Of a DNA stretch of 7,866 nt, positions 1-6,148 are shown in pieces; the first letter of the stretch is position 1; the number at the start of each line of letters is the position of its first letter. The DNA lies in NCBI GenBank assembly GCA_945867755.1, contig CAMBJN010000062.1, positions 1 to 7,866 of the forward strand, given 5' to 3'. The notes under the pieces were generated by a model that was given only the letters and a program-made list of their open reading frames with translations, had not been told where the DNA came from and searched no databases. Source of the stretch: Polynucleobacter meluiroseus. GTDB lineage: Bacteria; Pseudomonadota; Gammaproteobacteria; Burkholderiales; Burkholderiaceae. Made by a program: the position numbers and the translations under genes.

Positions 1-1
1 A

Positions 2-103
2 CAAAATCTAAGCGCGAGTAATCGTCGCCTAGGTCTTGTGTTGTTAACGGTTGCAATTGTCTTCTTCGTGGGCATTGTTGCTAAGAAAATCATCTACGGC
101 TGA
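2..103 (+). CDS. Cytochrome oxidase small assembly protein (3' part, start outside window)
   Basis: An open frame enters from the left edge and stops at TGA 101-103. The 33 visible residues begin QNLSASNRRLGLVLL and consist of a short basic segment, one hydrophobic helix (about LGLVLLTVAIVFFVGIVAKK) and a basic tail ending KKIIYG. Burkholderiales commonly carry a single-helix protein of about 40 residues between ctaD (oxidase subunit I) and ctaG, annotated as cytochrome oxidase small assembly protein. The position 2 nt before ctaG and the NRR-plus-helix layout fit that family. No start codon is plausible inside the window, so the gene is cut by the edge, and ctaD probably lies just upstream. 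The role in oxidase assembly is inferred from family and context; the short length limits certainty. Confidence 0.65.
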   Translation, partial: QNLSASNRRLGLVLLTVAIVFFVGIVAKKIIYG

Positions 104-105
104 TC

Positions 106-699
106 ATGGCATTTAACCTAGCCCAATACAATCGTCAGATGCTGCTCAAGCTCGCTGTTATCAGCGTTGCTATGTTTGGTTTTGGGTATGCATTGATTCC
201 GATGTATAGGATTTTGTGTGAAGTGACCGGCATCAATGTGGTGACCAGTAAAAATAACTATGGAACGCGCGCTGTTCATGCGACCAGTAAAAATACCCAA
301 GTCGATGAATCTCGATTAATCACAGTTGAGTTTGATTCAAATACTCAGGGGCCTTTTAGATTCCGCTCAGTAAAAAACTCTATGCAAGTACACCCTGGAG
401 AAATGATTCAGGTTGTTTATGAAGTGGTTAATACCCAAAGTAGAAATATTTCAGCTCAGGCTATTCCGAGCTATGCGCCGATGCAAGCCACGGAGCATTT
501 CACTAAGCTGGAGTGCTTTTGTTTTGACGAGCAAACTTTGAAGCCTAATGAGTCTAGAGAAATGCCGGTGGTGTTTATCATTGATCCAGCTTTACCAAAA
601 GATATTAAAAATATTACATTGTCATACACCTTCTTTGAGGTCGGTGCTGGACAAAAGGTAATCACTGGCGAGCACAATAAAAAGCCGTCAAAGATTTAG
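106..699 (+). CDS. ctaG: Cytochrome c oxidase assembly protein CtaG/Cox11 (CuB copper chaperone)
   Basis: CtaG/Cox11 inserts copper into the CuB site of oxidase subunit I, working from the periplasmic face of the inner membrane. The 197-residue protein has one N-terminal membrane helix (about residues 12-32). Next comes the family segment PMYRILCEVTG, whose Cys38 matches the conserved juxtamembrane cysteine. The rest is a beta-rich periplasmic domain containing FRFRSVKNSMQVHPGE (85-99), SYAPMQATEHFTKLECFCF (122-140) and a C-terminal LSYTFFEV. The CFCF motif at 137-140 supplies the paired copper-binding cysteines Cys137 and Cys139. Length and motifs are normal and complete. The start lies 2 nt after the preceding stop with no clear Shine-Dalgarno sequence, which suggests translational coupling. 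The neighbours (small assembly protein, DUF2970, ctaE) support the assignment. Confidence 0.97.
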   Translation: MAFNLAQYNRQMLLKLAVISVAMFGFGYALIPMYRILCEVTGINVVTSKNNYGTRAVHATSKNTQVDESRLITVEFDSNTQGPFRFRSVKNSMQVHPGEMIQVVYEVVNTQSRNISAQAIPSYAPMQATEHFTKLECFCFDEQTLKPNESREMPVVFIIDPALPKDIKNITLSYTFFEVGAGQKVITGEHNKKPSKI

Positions 700-700
700 G

Positions 701-916
701 ATGGAAAATCAAAAAAGAAGTTCCATCATGATGTTTTTAATCTCCATGAGAGCAGTGATGTGGGGATTTTTAGGAGTGCGTAAAAGGTCTGGTCAAGATG
801 CTGATATGGCATCAGTGACGTTTGTTCATATTGTGCTTGCTGGTATTTTGAGCGCAATTATTTTTATGACAATATTGTTGTTTATTGTCAAAGCAGTTGT
901 ATCGAATTTTTTTTAG
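701..916 (+). CDS. DUF2970 family small membrane protein
   Basis: This 71-residue protein starts 1 nt after the ctaG stop, and its own stop overlaps the ribosome binding site of ctaE. It is therefore embedded in the oxidase operon. Residues 12-30 hold the family-like segment FLISMRAVMWGFLGVRKRS, with a tryptophan-glycine-phenylalanine core followed by basic residues. A single membrane helix follows at about 41-66, preceded by a short linker containing the acidic residues D33 and D35. DUF2970 proteins regularly sit between ctaG and ctaE in Burkholderiales. Their molecular role is not established; a part in oxidase assembly or stability is inference from location. An alternative start at Met10 (728) has a purine-rich AAGAAG upstream, but it would remove part of the conserved N-terminal segment, so 701 is preferred. 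Confidence 0.85.
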   Translation: MENQKRSSIMMFLISMRAVMWGFLGVRKRSGQDADMASVTFVHIVLAGILSAIIFMTILLFIVKAVVSNFF

Positions 917-920
917 GAGA
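915..920 (+). promoter_or_regulatory. Shine-Dalgarno site that fixes the ctaE start
   Basis: AGGAGA lies 6 nt before the ATG at 927, inside a purine-rich run, and overlaps the stop codon of the DUF2970 gene. It supports starting ctaE at 927 rather than at the in-frame upstream ATG at 885, which lies inside the DUF2970 gene. Confidence 0.85.
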
Positions 921-926
921 GAGAGT

Positions 927-1787
927 ATGTCTTCCAGTGTTACTAAAGCCCCGTATTACTATGTGCCGGCCCCGTCGCGTCATCCAATTGTTACAAGTAT
1001 AGGTTTGCTTGGCTTTGGTTCGGGTGCAGCGATGTGGGTGAATGGCAGCACACTTGGCATGTTCCTTTGCTTGGCAGGTATTGTTTGGACCATTGCATCT
1101 TTGTATGTGTGGTTTGGTCAAGCCATTGGTGAAGCTGAGGGCGGCATGAACAGTGTGAACGTAGACGTCTCTTACAGATGGTCTATGGCATGGTTCATCT
1201 TCTCAGAAATCATGTTCTTCGGCGCTTTCTTCTCAGCTCTTTTCTATGCAAGAAGCATCGCAATGCCTTGGTTGGGCGACATTGATAACAAACTGTTATG
1301 GCCAGATTTTGCAGCTACTTGGCCAAACGCCGGCCCATCTGGTTTGGTGGAGGGCTTTAAAACCATTGGCCCATGGCCAATCCCAACAATCAATACTATT
1401 TTATTATTAGCCTCAGGCGTGACTGTTACATGGGCTCACCATGCGATGCGTGAAGGTCACCGAAAACAAGTGATTCAAGGTTTGGCAGCTACTGTTGCAC
1501 TTGGCGCGATTTTCATGTGCTTCCAGGTTTATGAGTACATCCACGCATACCAGGATCTGAACTTGAAATTAAGCTCAGGTATCTACGGCTCTACATTCTT
1601 TATGTTGACTGGTTTCCACGGATTCCACGTGACCATGGGCGCCATCATGTTGGCAGTTGTTTTGGTCCGAGTTATGAAAGGCCATTTCACACCAGAAAAC
1701 CACTTTGCCTTTGAAGGTGCGGCATGGTACTGGCACTTTGTGGACGTTGTTTGGCTTGGTCTTTATGTTGTGATTTATTGGATGTAA
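927..1787 (+). CDS. ctaE: Cytochrome c oxidase subunit III (aa3-type)
   Basis: Subunit III is a core, cofactor-free membrane subunit of the aa3 oxidase. It stabilises subunit I and supports sustained proton uptake. The 286-residue protein starts MSSSVTKAPYYYVPAPSRHP, typical of proteobacterial CtaE, and has about seven membrane helices. Diagnostic segments are YRWSMAWFIFSEIMFFGAFF (83-102, containing the conserved membrane Glu94), PTINTILLLASGVTVTWAHH (153-172), FQVYEYIHAY (199-208), FMLTGFHGFHVTMGA (225-239) and the C-terminal AAWYWHFVDVVWL (265-277). Length is normal and no motif is missing. The chosen start has a good Shine-Dalgarno site; the longer in-frame version from 885 adds 14 basic residues that do not look like the family. 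This is the last gene before the 1821-1852 hairpin. Confidence 0.98.
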   Translation: MSSSVTKAPYYYVPAPSRHPIVTSIGLLGFGSGAAMWVNGSTLGMFLCLAGIVWTIASLYVWFGQAIGEAEGGMNSVNVDVSYRWSMAWFIFSEIMFFGAFFSALFYARSIAMPWLGDIDNKLLWPDFAATWPNAGPSGLVEGFKTIGPWPIPTINTILLLASGVTVTWAHHAMREGHRKQVIQGLAATVALGAIFMCFQVYEYIHAYQDLNLKLSSGIYGSTFFMLTGFHGFHVTMGAIMLAVVLVRVMKGHFTPENHFAFEGAAWYWHFVDVVWLGLYVVIYWM

Positions 1788-1820
1788 AAACCCATCAATC
1801 AACTTGTGCCGATTGAAAGA

Positions 1821-1852
1821 TTAAACAACGCCGCAAATGCGGCGTTTTTTAA
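1821..1852. terminator. Rho-independent terminator, probably bidirectional
   Basis: The core is a perfect 8-bp stem, AACGCCGC (1827-1834) and GCGGCGTT (1839-1846), around an AAAT loop. A run of six T (1845-1850) follows on the plus strand. The pairing extends outward to 14 positions per arm (1821-1834 with 1839-1852) with a single C/T mismatch. On the minus strand the stem is followed by the T-rich stretch GTTGTTTAA. It lies between the convergent ctaE and DUF2909 genes, so it can end both transcripts. It starts 33 nt after the ctaE stop. Confidence 0.9.
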
Positions 1853-1887
1853 TACGGTAGTTAGTTTTGTTAATTGATGCTGATTAA

Positions 1888-2097
1888 TTAAGCTGAAACG
1901 CGGATGCCAGTACTTTGTATATAACCCAAGGTATGAGCAATCCAAATGCCAGCAAACAGCACAATAGATAAACCAATGCGTAGCATCAGGGAGTAAACAG
2001 TTTTTGAGCTTTTGCCTTTATCACGCATCATATAAAACAAAGCGGAGCCAAGGCTGCCCAAAATTAACAAGAAAGCTATAGGGATAATCCAATTCAT
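1888..2097 (-). CDS. Twin transmembrane protein, DUF2909 family
   Basis: This minus-strand gene encodes 69 residues from Met at 2095-2097, beginning MNWIIPIAFLLILGSLGSAL. Two membrane helices (about residues 3-23 and 39-58) are joined by a short charged loop, MMRDKGKSSKT. The two-helix plan with an MRDKGK-type loop matches DUF2909, annotated as twin transmembrane protein and commonly found beside surf1 in Burkholderiales. Function is unknown; a link to oxidase biogenesis rests only on conserved location. An in-frame ATG at 2113-2115 would add six residues (MIRCTP) that do not resemble the family N-terminus. Neither start has a clear Shine-Dalgarno sequence. The gene diverges from surf1 with only 24 nt between start codons and converges on the terminator shared with ctaE. 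Confidence 0.82.
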   Translation of the reverse strand: MNWIIPIAFLLILGSLGSALFYMMRDKGKSSKTVYSLMLRIGLSIVLFAGIWIAHTLGYIQSTGIRVSA

Positions 2098-2121
2098 AGG
2101 GGTACATCGTATCATTGCTTT

Positions 2122-2871
2122 ATGTTGAGAAGATTGGTTTTATCACGTCCGATTGCAACGGCTGCAACCATGATTGTTTGCTCAGTGGGATTGTCTTTGG
2201 GTTTTTGGCAAATAGATCGAATGCAGCAAAAATTAACGCTTGCAGCTGATATTGCTAAAAAAGAAGAGTCACGTCCACTGTTGGCAAATAATAAGGACTG
2301 GCAATTAGGTGAAGTTAAAAACCACAGAATGATTGCCAGAGGTATTTATTTGGCAGATCAATCAGTGTGGTTAGAAAATAGGCCTCATCCTCAGGGTAGA
2401 GACCCTAAGACGGGGATTTCAACAGGATTTTTAGTGATGACACCATTAAAGCTTGAGGGCTCACAAAAATTACTTTGGATTAATCGTGGCTGGGCGCCGC
2501 GCAATGGCATGGATCGAGAGGCCTTGCCAAGTATTAGCACCCCATCGGGACCTGTTCAGGTAGAAGGTTTGGCATTTGAGTATCCAGCACGCGTCATGAG
2601 TATGGGTACTCAAGGTTCTTCAGCAGAAAGTCAAAAAATTCAGCAAAATCTTGATATTCAAAAACAATCTAAGTATTTGGGTTTCGATTACTTGCCCTTT
2701 ATCTTAAGAGAAGTGGCAGCAACCAATAATGATGGTTTGCAAAGAGATTGGCCCTCGATGACAACGGGCGTTGAAAAGCATCAGGGCTATGCTTTCCAGT
2801 GGTTTGCGTTAACAGTTTTTGCACTTTTATTTTGGTTAATTACAGGTATCTTAAGGAAGAAAATTGATTAA
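2122..2871 (+). CDS. SURF1 family cytochrome oxidase assembly protein
   Basis: SURF1 (Shy1) proteins assist maturation of oxidase subunit I. Bacterial members bind heme A and help load the a and a3 sites. The 249-residue protein has the family's two-helix hairpin layout. An N-terminal helix (about 12-28) runs into GFWQIDRMQQK (27-37). A large periplasmic domain follows, with VWLENRPHPQGR (82-93), TGFLVMTPL (101-109) and LLWINRGWAPR (117-127). A C-terminal helix contains GYAFQWFALTVFALLFWLI (222-240). Length is normal. It heads a five-gene assembly operon; its end overlaps the next gene by 8 nt. No Shine-Dalgarno sequence is visible before 2122. Met17 is an alternative start but would cut into the first helix. 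Confidence 0.95.
   Translation: MLRRLVLSRPIATAATMIVCSVGLSLGFWQIDRMQQKLTLAADIAKKEESRPLLANNKDWQLGEVKNHRMIARGIYLADQSVWLENRPHPQGRDPKTGISTGFLVMTPLKLEGSQKLLWINRGWAPRNGMDREALPSISTPSGPVQVEGLAFEYPARVMSMGTQGSSAESQKIQQNLDIQKQSKYLGFDYLPFILREVAATNNDGLQRDWPSMTTGVEKHQGYAFQWFALTVFALLFWLITGILRKKID
2853..2859 (+). promoter_or_regulatory. Shine-Dalgarno site supporting a TTG start at 2864
   Basis: AAGGAAG lies within the end of the SURF1 gene, 4 nt before TTG 2864-2866. No ATG exists in that frame until codon 31, where the membrane helix already begins, so this site favours the TTG start. Confidence 0.7.
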
Positions 2872-3526
2872 TAAAGACAGTGATTTAAATCCACTGATTC
2901 CGGCTTCGGAGGGGCAGAGTATTGATGCGGCCACCAAGCGCGGTCGTATTCAAATGATCTTATTATTTTTAGTGTGCGCCGCTCCAGTGATTGTGTCGTA
3001 TTTCACTTTCTATGTGATCAAGCCAACAGGCGGAAATACTAAAATTGGAGAACTTGTTTATCCAGTTCAATCCGCACCAATTGATTCAATCGATGCTTCA
3101 CTTCAAGGCAAGTGGACCATGTTGATCGCGCGACCAAGCGCTGATTGCAAAGTCGGTAAGGATGAGTGCATCAACTTACTGTATTTGATGCGCCAAGTCC
3201 GAATTGCAATGGGTCGAGAAAGTCAAAGGGTGCAATTGGTGTGGTTGGTCACTGATCAAGGCAATATTGATCCTGAGATAGCAAAGGCCTACGATCAAGA
3301 AGTTGCTGGCTTTACTTTTGTGAAAATGCCCAAAGACGCAGCCAAAAGGAGTGAAGTTGAAAAATGGCTTGAATTAGACGGTAAAAAATCAGCGATTCAT
3401 CTTTTAGATCCGCGTGCAGACAGGATGATGCGGTTTGACACCGATAAAGAAGTTCCTGACTTTAAAAGAGTATCTAAGGACCTAGGAAAGTTATTGAAGT
3501 GGAACGCCACGGGTAAGGCTAAGTAA
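2864..3526 (+). CDS. Membrane-anchored SCO-like (thioredoxin-fold) protein of the oxidase assembly operon
   Basis: The 220-residue protein starts at TTG, overlapping the SURF1 stop. It has a 30-residue cytoplasmic leader, one membrane helix (about 31-52) and a periplasmic domain. Burkholderiales carry an equivalent gene between surf1 and ctaA, usually annotated only as hypothetical or transmembrane protein. The domain resembles the SCO protein encoded at 5513-6121. GKWTMLIARPSADC (82-95) lines up with SCO GQLVVMFYGFTQC, RVQLVWLVTD (122-131) with RVQVMFVTVD, and IHLLDPRADRMMRF (178-191) with the SCO YVFDTKGQLRLF segment. The cysteines are C95 and C102 (CX6C) rather than CX3C, and the conserved SCO copper-ligand histidine has no obvious counterpart. 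I infer an SCO-related assembly factor with altered or lost copper binding. The fold assignment is by eye. Confidence 0.8.
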   Translation: MINKDSDLNPLIPASEGQSIDAATKRGRIQMILLFLVCAAPVIVSYFTFYVIKPTGGNTKIGELVYPVQSAPIDSIDASLQGKWTMLIARPSADCKVGKDECINLLYLMRQVRIAMGRESQRVQLVWLVTDQGNIDPEIAKAYDQEVAGFTFVKMPKDAAKRSEVEKWLELDGKKSAIHLLDPRADRMMRFDTDKEVPDFKRVSKDLGKLLKWNATGKAK

Positions 3527-3528
3527 AG

Positions 3529-4638
3529 ATGAGTTTGATAGCCTGGATTCAATTACTACTGATTGGTGCTGCTATTGGCGCAGTGCTGTTGCTGATCATG
3601 TGGTGGAAATTTAAGAAATTTACTTTTCATCGCCTGGTTTTGTTAACTGTATTTTTTACATTTGATTTAATTTTGTTCGGCGCATTCACACGCTTAAGTG
3701 ACTCAGGATTGGGTTGTCCTGATTGGCCTGGTTGCTATGGTGTATCAAATCCAATGGCAGCTCTTGCTCAAATACGTGAGGCTGAAAGCCTAATGCCCAC
3801 TGGGCCGGTGACCTTGAGTAAAGCCTGGATAGAAATGCTGCACCGTTACTTTGCGATGGGCGTTGGATTTTTAATCATCATCATTGTTGCTTGGTCATGG
3901 ATGAAGAAACAGGTAATGGGTGCAAAAATCACAAGCACATCGATTGGTATTTTGATTTTGGTTTGCGTTCAAGGTGGATTTGGTGCATGGACAGTGACAC
4001 TCAACCTACAACCAGTGATTGTGACCATTCATCTGATGCTGGCTTTAACTTTATTGTCCGCATTGACCTATTTATCAAGTTTGAGTGCGCGCTTAGAAAA
4101 TCATTCTTATCTTAGGCCAATTAAGACAGCGGTGCCATTCAAGAAAATTGCATGGATAGTTTTGGCTATTTTGACCCTGCAGATTTTCTTGGGTGGATGG
4201 GTGAGTACCAATTATGCCGTGTTGGCTTGCGATGATTTTCCTTTGTGTCATGGCGCATGGTACCCAGCGATGAATTTCTCTGAAGGATTTACTTTGTGGC
4301 GTGAGCTTGGAAAAGCAGCTGATGGAGACCACTTAAGCATTGAGGCATTGAGAGCAATTCATTGGACCCATCGGGTTGGGGCCATATTTGCTGTAGCTGC
4401 TGTTTTTTATTTGGCATTTAAGTTATGGCTTATTTCAAAAGAAAATCCAACCACTGCATTTAAATTTTGGGCAATCGCATTGTTTGGCTTGGGCCTCTTA
4501 CAAACAATCACTGGCATGAGCAATATTATTTTGGACTGGCCGTTGTTTGCAGCTTTATTGCATACCGGCGGTGCTGCTGCAATGGTATTTGTGATGATTA
4601 GAGTTGTGAATATTGATCATGAAAGGGTTTCTTCATGA
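3529..4638 (+). CDS. ctaA: Heme A synthase (CtaA/COX15)
   Basis: CtaA oxidises the C8 methyl group of heme O to a formyl group, giving heme A for the aa3 oxidase, within the inner membrane. The 369-residue protein shows the family's internal two-fold design. The first half has TRLSDSGLGCPDWPGCYG (54-71), ExxHR (E102-H105-R106) and H168. The second half has ACDDFPLCHG (233-242), THR with H281, and H345 in LLHTGG. The four histidines correspond to the conserved heme ligands, spaced 63 and 64 residues apart in the two halves. Glu102 matches the catalytic glutamate. Cysteine pairs C63/C69 and C234/C240 match the periplasmic loop cysteines. About eight or nine hydrophobic segments are present, including an extra N-terminal one. 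The start is 2 nt after the previous stop, and the stop overlaps ctaB by 4 nt. Confidence 0.97.
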   Translation: MSLIAWIQLLLIGAAIGAVLLLIMWWKFKKFTFHRLVLLTVFFTFDLILFGAFTRLSDSGLGCPDWPGCYGVSNPMAALAQIREAESLMPTGPVTLSKAWIEMLHRYFAMGVGFLIIIIVAWSWMKKQVMGAKITSTSIGILILVCVQGGFGAWTVTLNLQPVIVTIHLMLALTLLSALTYLSSLSARLENHSYLRPIKTAVPFKKIAWIVLAILTLQIFLGGWVSTNYAVLACDDFPLCHGAWYPAMNFSEGFTLWRELGKAADGDHLSIEALRAIHWTHRVGAIFAVAAVFYLAFKLWLISKENPTTAFKFWAIALFGLGLLQTITGMSNIILDWPLFAALLHTGGAAAMVFVMIRVVNIDHERVSS

Positions 4639-5516
4639 CTCAAGAAAATTCAGTGCCCATGAAAAAATGGCAACAGTATTGGGCCTTGACTAAGCCCAGG
4701 GTCACGCAGCTGGCTGTTTTTTGCGCAATCATCGGTATGTTTTTAGCTACACCAGGAATGGTGCCTTGGTCTGTGTTGATTGGTGGCTCGATTGGTATTT
4801 GGCTACTAGCTGGAGCAGCGTTTGCAGTCAATTGTTTGGTTGAGCAAAAGCTTGATGCCAAAATGAGAAGAACTGCATGGCGACCTTCTGCAACTGGTGA
4901 GCTTGGTCAAAAGCAAATCATCGTGTTTGCATTGGTAATAGGTTTGGCCGGGATGGTTTTACTCTGGAATTTTGCAAACCCATTGACCATGTGGGCAACA
5001 CTCATTACTTTTGTTGGCTATGCCATTATTTATACCTTATTGCTCAAGCCAGCAACCCCACAAAATATTGTGATCGGTGGCTTATCCGGGGCAATGCCTC
5101 CAGCCTTAGGTTGGGCAGCGGTGGCCAATGATTTACCAGCAGAGGCTTGGTTATTGGTCTTGATCATCTTTACTTGGACGCCGCCACATTTTTGGGCCTT
5201 GGCCTTATATCGTCGCGAGGACTACAAGCAATCCGGCTTACCGATGTTGCCGGTCACTCATGGTGAAAGATTCACGCTGTTGCATATCTTGCTCTACACC
5301 TTGGTTTTGATTGCTGCCACAATCCTGCCATTCATATATAAGATGAGCGGTTATTTTTATTTAGCATCAGCATTGATTCTAGGTGGTATGTTCTTGGCTT
5401 ATGCCATTGCACTATTCAGAAATTACTCTGATGATCTTGCTAAACGAACATTCAAGTTTTCTATTATTTATCTTTCATTATTATTTGCAGCCCTTTTAAT
5501 TGATCACTACTTATGA
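4635..5516 (+). CDS. ctaB: Protoheme IX farnesyltransferase (heme O synthase)
   Basis: CtaB (CyoE) transfers the farnesyl group of farnesyl diphosphate to the vinyl group of protoheme, producing heme O, the substrate of the CtaA enzyme encoded just upstream. This is a UbiA-superfamily membrane enzyme with about nine helices. The 293-residue protein has the first polar signature at NCLVEQKLDAKMRRT (66-80; N66, E70, D74, R78 and R79) and RP at 83-84. The second signature is YRREDYKQSGLPMLPV (192-207), with D196. Between them are QNIVIGGLSGAMPPALGW (143-160) and WTPPHFWAL (181-189). Length and motifs are normal. The start codon overlaps the ctaA stop in an ATGA and is preceded by AAAGGG about 7 nt upstream. 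Its own stop overlaps sco in the same ATGA manner, indicating coupled translation. Confidence 0.97.
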   Translation: MTQENSVPMKKWQQYWALTKPRVTQLAVFCAIIGMFLATPGMVPWSVLIGGSIGIWLLAGAAFAVNCLVEQKLDAKMRRTAWRPSATGELGQKQIIVFALVIGLAGMVLLWNFANPLTMWATLITFVGYAIIYTLLLKPATPQNIVIGGLSGAMPPALGWAAVANDLPAEAWLLVLIIFTWTPPHFWALALYRREDYKQSGLPMLPVTHGERFTLLHILLYTLVLIAATILPFIYKMSGYFYLASALILGGMFLAYAIALFRNYSDDLAKRTFKFSIIYLSLLFAALLIDHYL

Positions 5517-6121
5517 CATTCAAAATAAATCACCAACGTTTTTTCATGCGCACTTTGCTGGCTTTTTTGACAGTCTTTAGTGTCATGGCTTGCTCGAATC
5601 AAAACATTAAATTTAATAATGTGGATATCACGGGCAGCAAAGCATTCGGGAAAGATTTTTCTTTGACCGACCATCACGGTAAGAAAAGAGAGTTGGCTGA
5701 GTTCAAGGGACAGTTAGTGGTGATGTTTTATGGTTTCACCCAGTGTCCAGATGTTTGCCCAACCACCATGACTGAAATGCAGGGCGTGATGGAGTTATTG
5801 GGCAAGGATGCTAGCCGTGTGCAAGTGATGTTTGTCACCGTAGATCCTGAGCGTGATACGCAAGAATTGTTGTCTCAGTATGTTCCAGCTTTTGATAAAC
5901 GTTTTTTGGGTTTAAGACCTCAATCAACTGAAGAGTTAGAAAAGATCACCAAAGACTTCAAAGTCTTTTATAAAAAGGTGCCAGGTAACAGCCCAACAAG
6001 CTACACCATTGATCACACAGCAGGTAGTTACGTGTTTGACACAAAGGGGCAACTACGCTTGTTTTTAAAGCACCATCAAGGCCCTAAACCTATCGCGGAA
6101 GACTTAAAAAAGTTACTTTAA
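5513..6121 (+). CDS. SCO1/SenC family copper chaperone, predicted lipoprotein
   Basis: SCO proteins bind copper through a CX3C pair plus a histidine and help assemble the CuA centre of oxidase subunit II. They may also act as thiol-disulfide reductants. The 202-residue protein has a basic N-terminus, a hydrophobic stretch (14-26) and a lipobox-like VMAC with Cys27 as the probable lipidation site; Met at the -2 position is not the usual choice. The thioredoxin-like domain carries GFTQCPDVCPTT (74-85; C78 and C82), VTVDPERDT (108-116) and DHTAGSYVFD (167-176; H168). All three copper ligands are therefore present. The ATG at 5513 overlaps the ctaB stop but has no clear Shine-Dalgarno sequence; Met12 (5546) would give a shorter signal peptide. 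It is the last gene of the assembly operon, 27 bp from the convergent rpoH end. Confidence 0.95.
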   Translation: MTFKINHQRFFMRTLLAFLTVFSVMACSNQNIKFNNVDITGSKAFGKDFSLTDHHGKKRELAEFKGQLVVMFYGFTQCPDVCPTTMTEMQGVMELLGKDASRVQVMFVTVDPERDTQELLSQYVPAFDKRFLGLRPQSTEELEKITKDFKVFYKKVPGNSPTSYTIDHTAGSYVFDTKGQLRLFLKHHQGPKPIAEDLKKLL

Positions 6122-6148
6122 AAATTGTTTGAGTGAAGAAGAAATGAT

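Noticed and set aside
118..677. Minus-strand open frames opposite ctaG (60 and 68 codons)
   Set aside because: They are antisense to a conserved gene, have no binding sites or recognisable domains, and are best explained as shadow frames.
885..926. N-terminal extension of ctaE from an upstream in-frame ATG (MSKQLYRIFFRRES)
   Set aside because: It lies inside the DUF2970 gene and lacks a binding site, whereas the ATG at 927 has AGGAGA 6 nt upstream and gives the normal family N-terminus.
2064..2088. TTAACA and GATAAT as a surf1 promoter within the DUF2909 gene
   Set aside because: The boxes are individually good, but the spacer is only 13 nt, too short for a standard sigma-70 promoter.
2139..2170. 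Minus-strand TTGCAG-17 nt-GATAAA as a promoter for the DUF2909 gene
   Set aside because: Only 3 of 6 and 4 of 6 consensus bases match; chance matches of this quality are common.
3891..4115. Plus-strand open frame of 74 codons inside ctaA
   Set aside because: It is fully inside the well-supported ctaA gene in another frame, and its product resembles no family I recognise.
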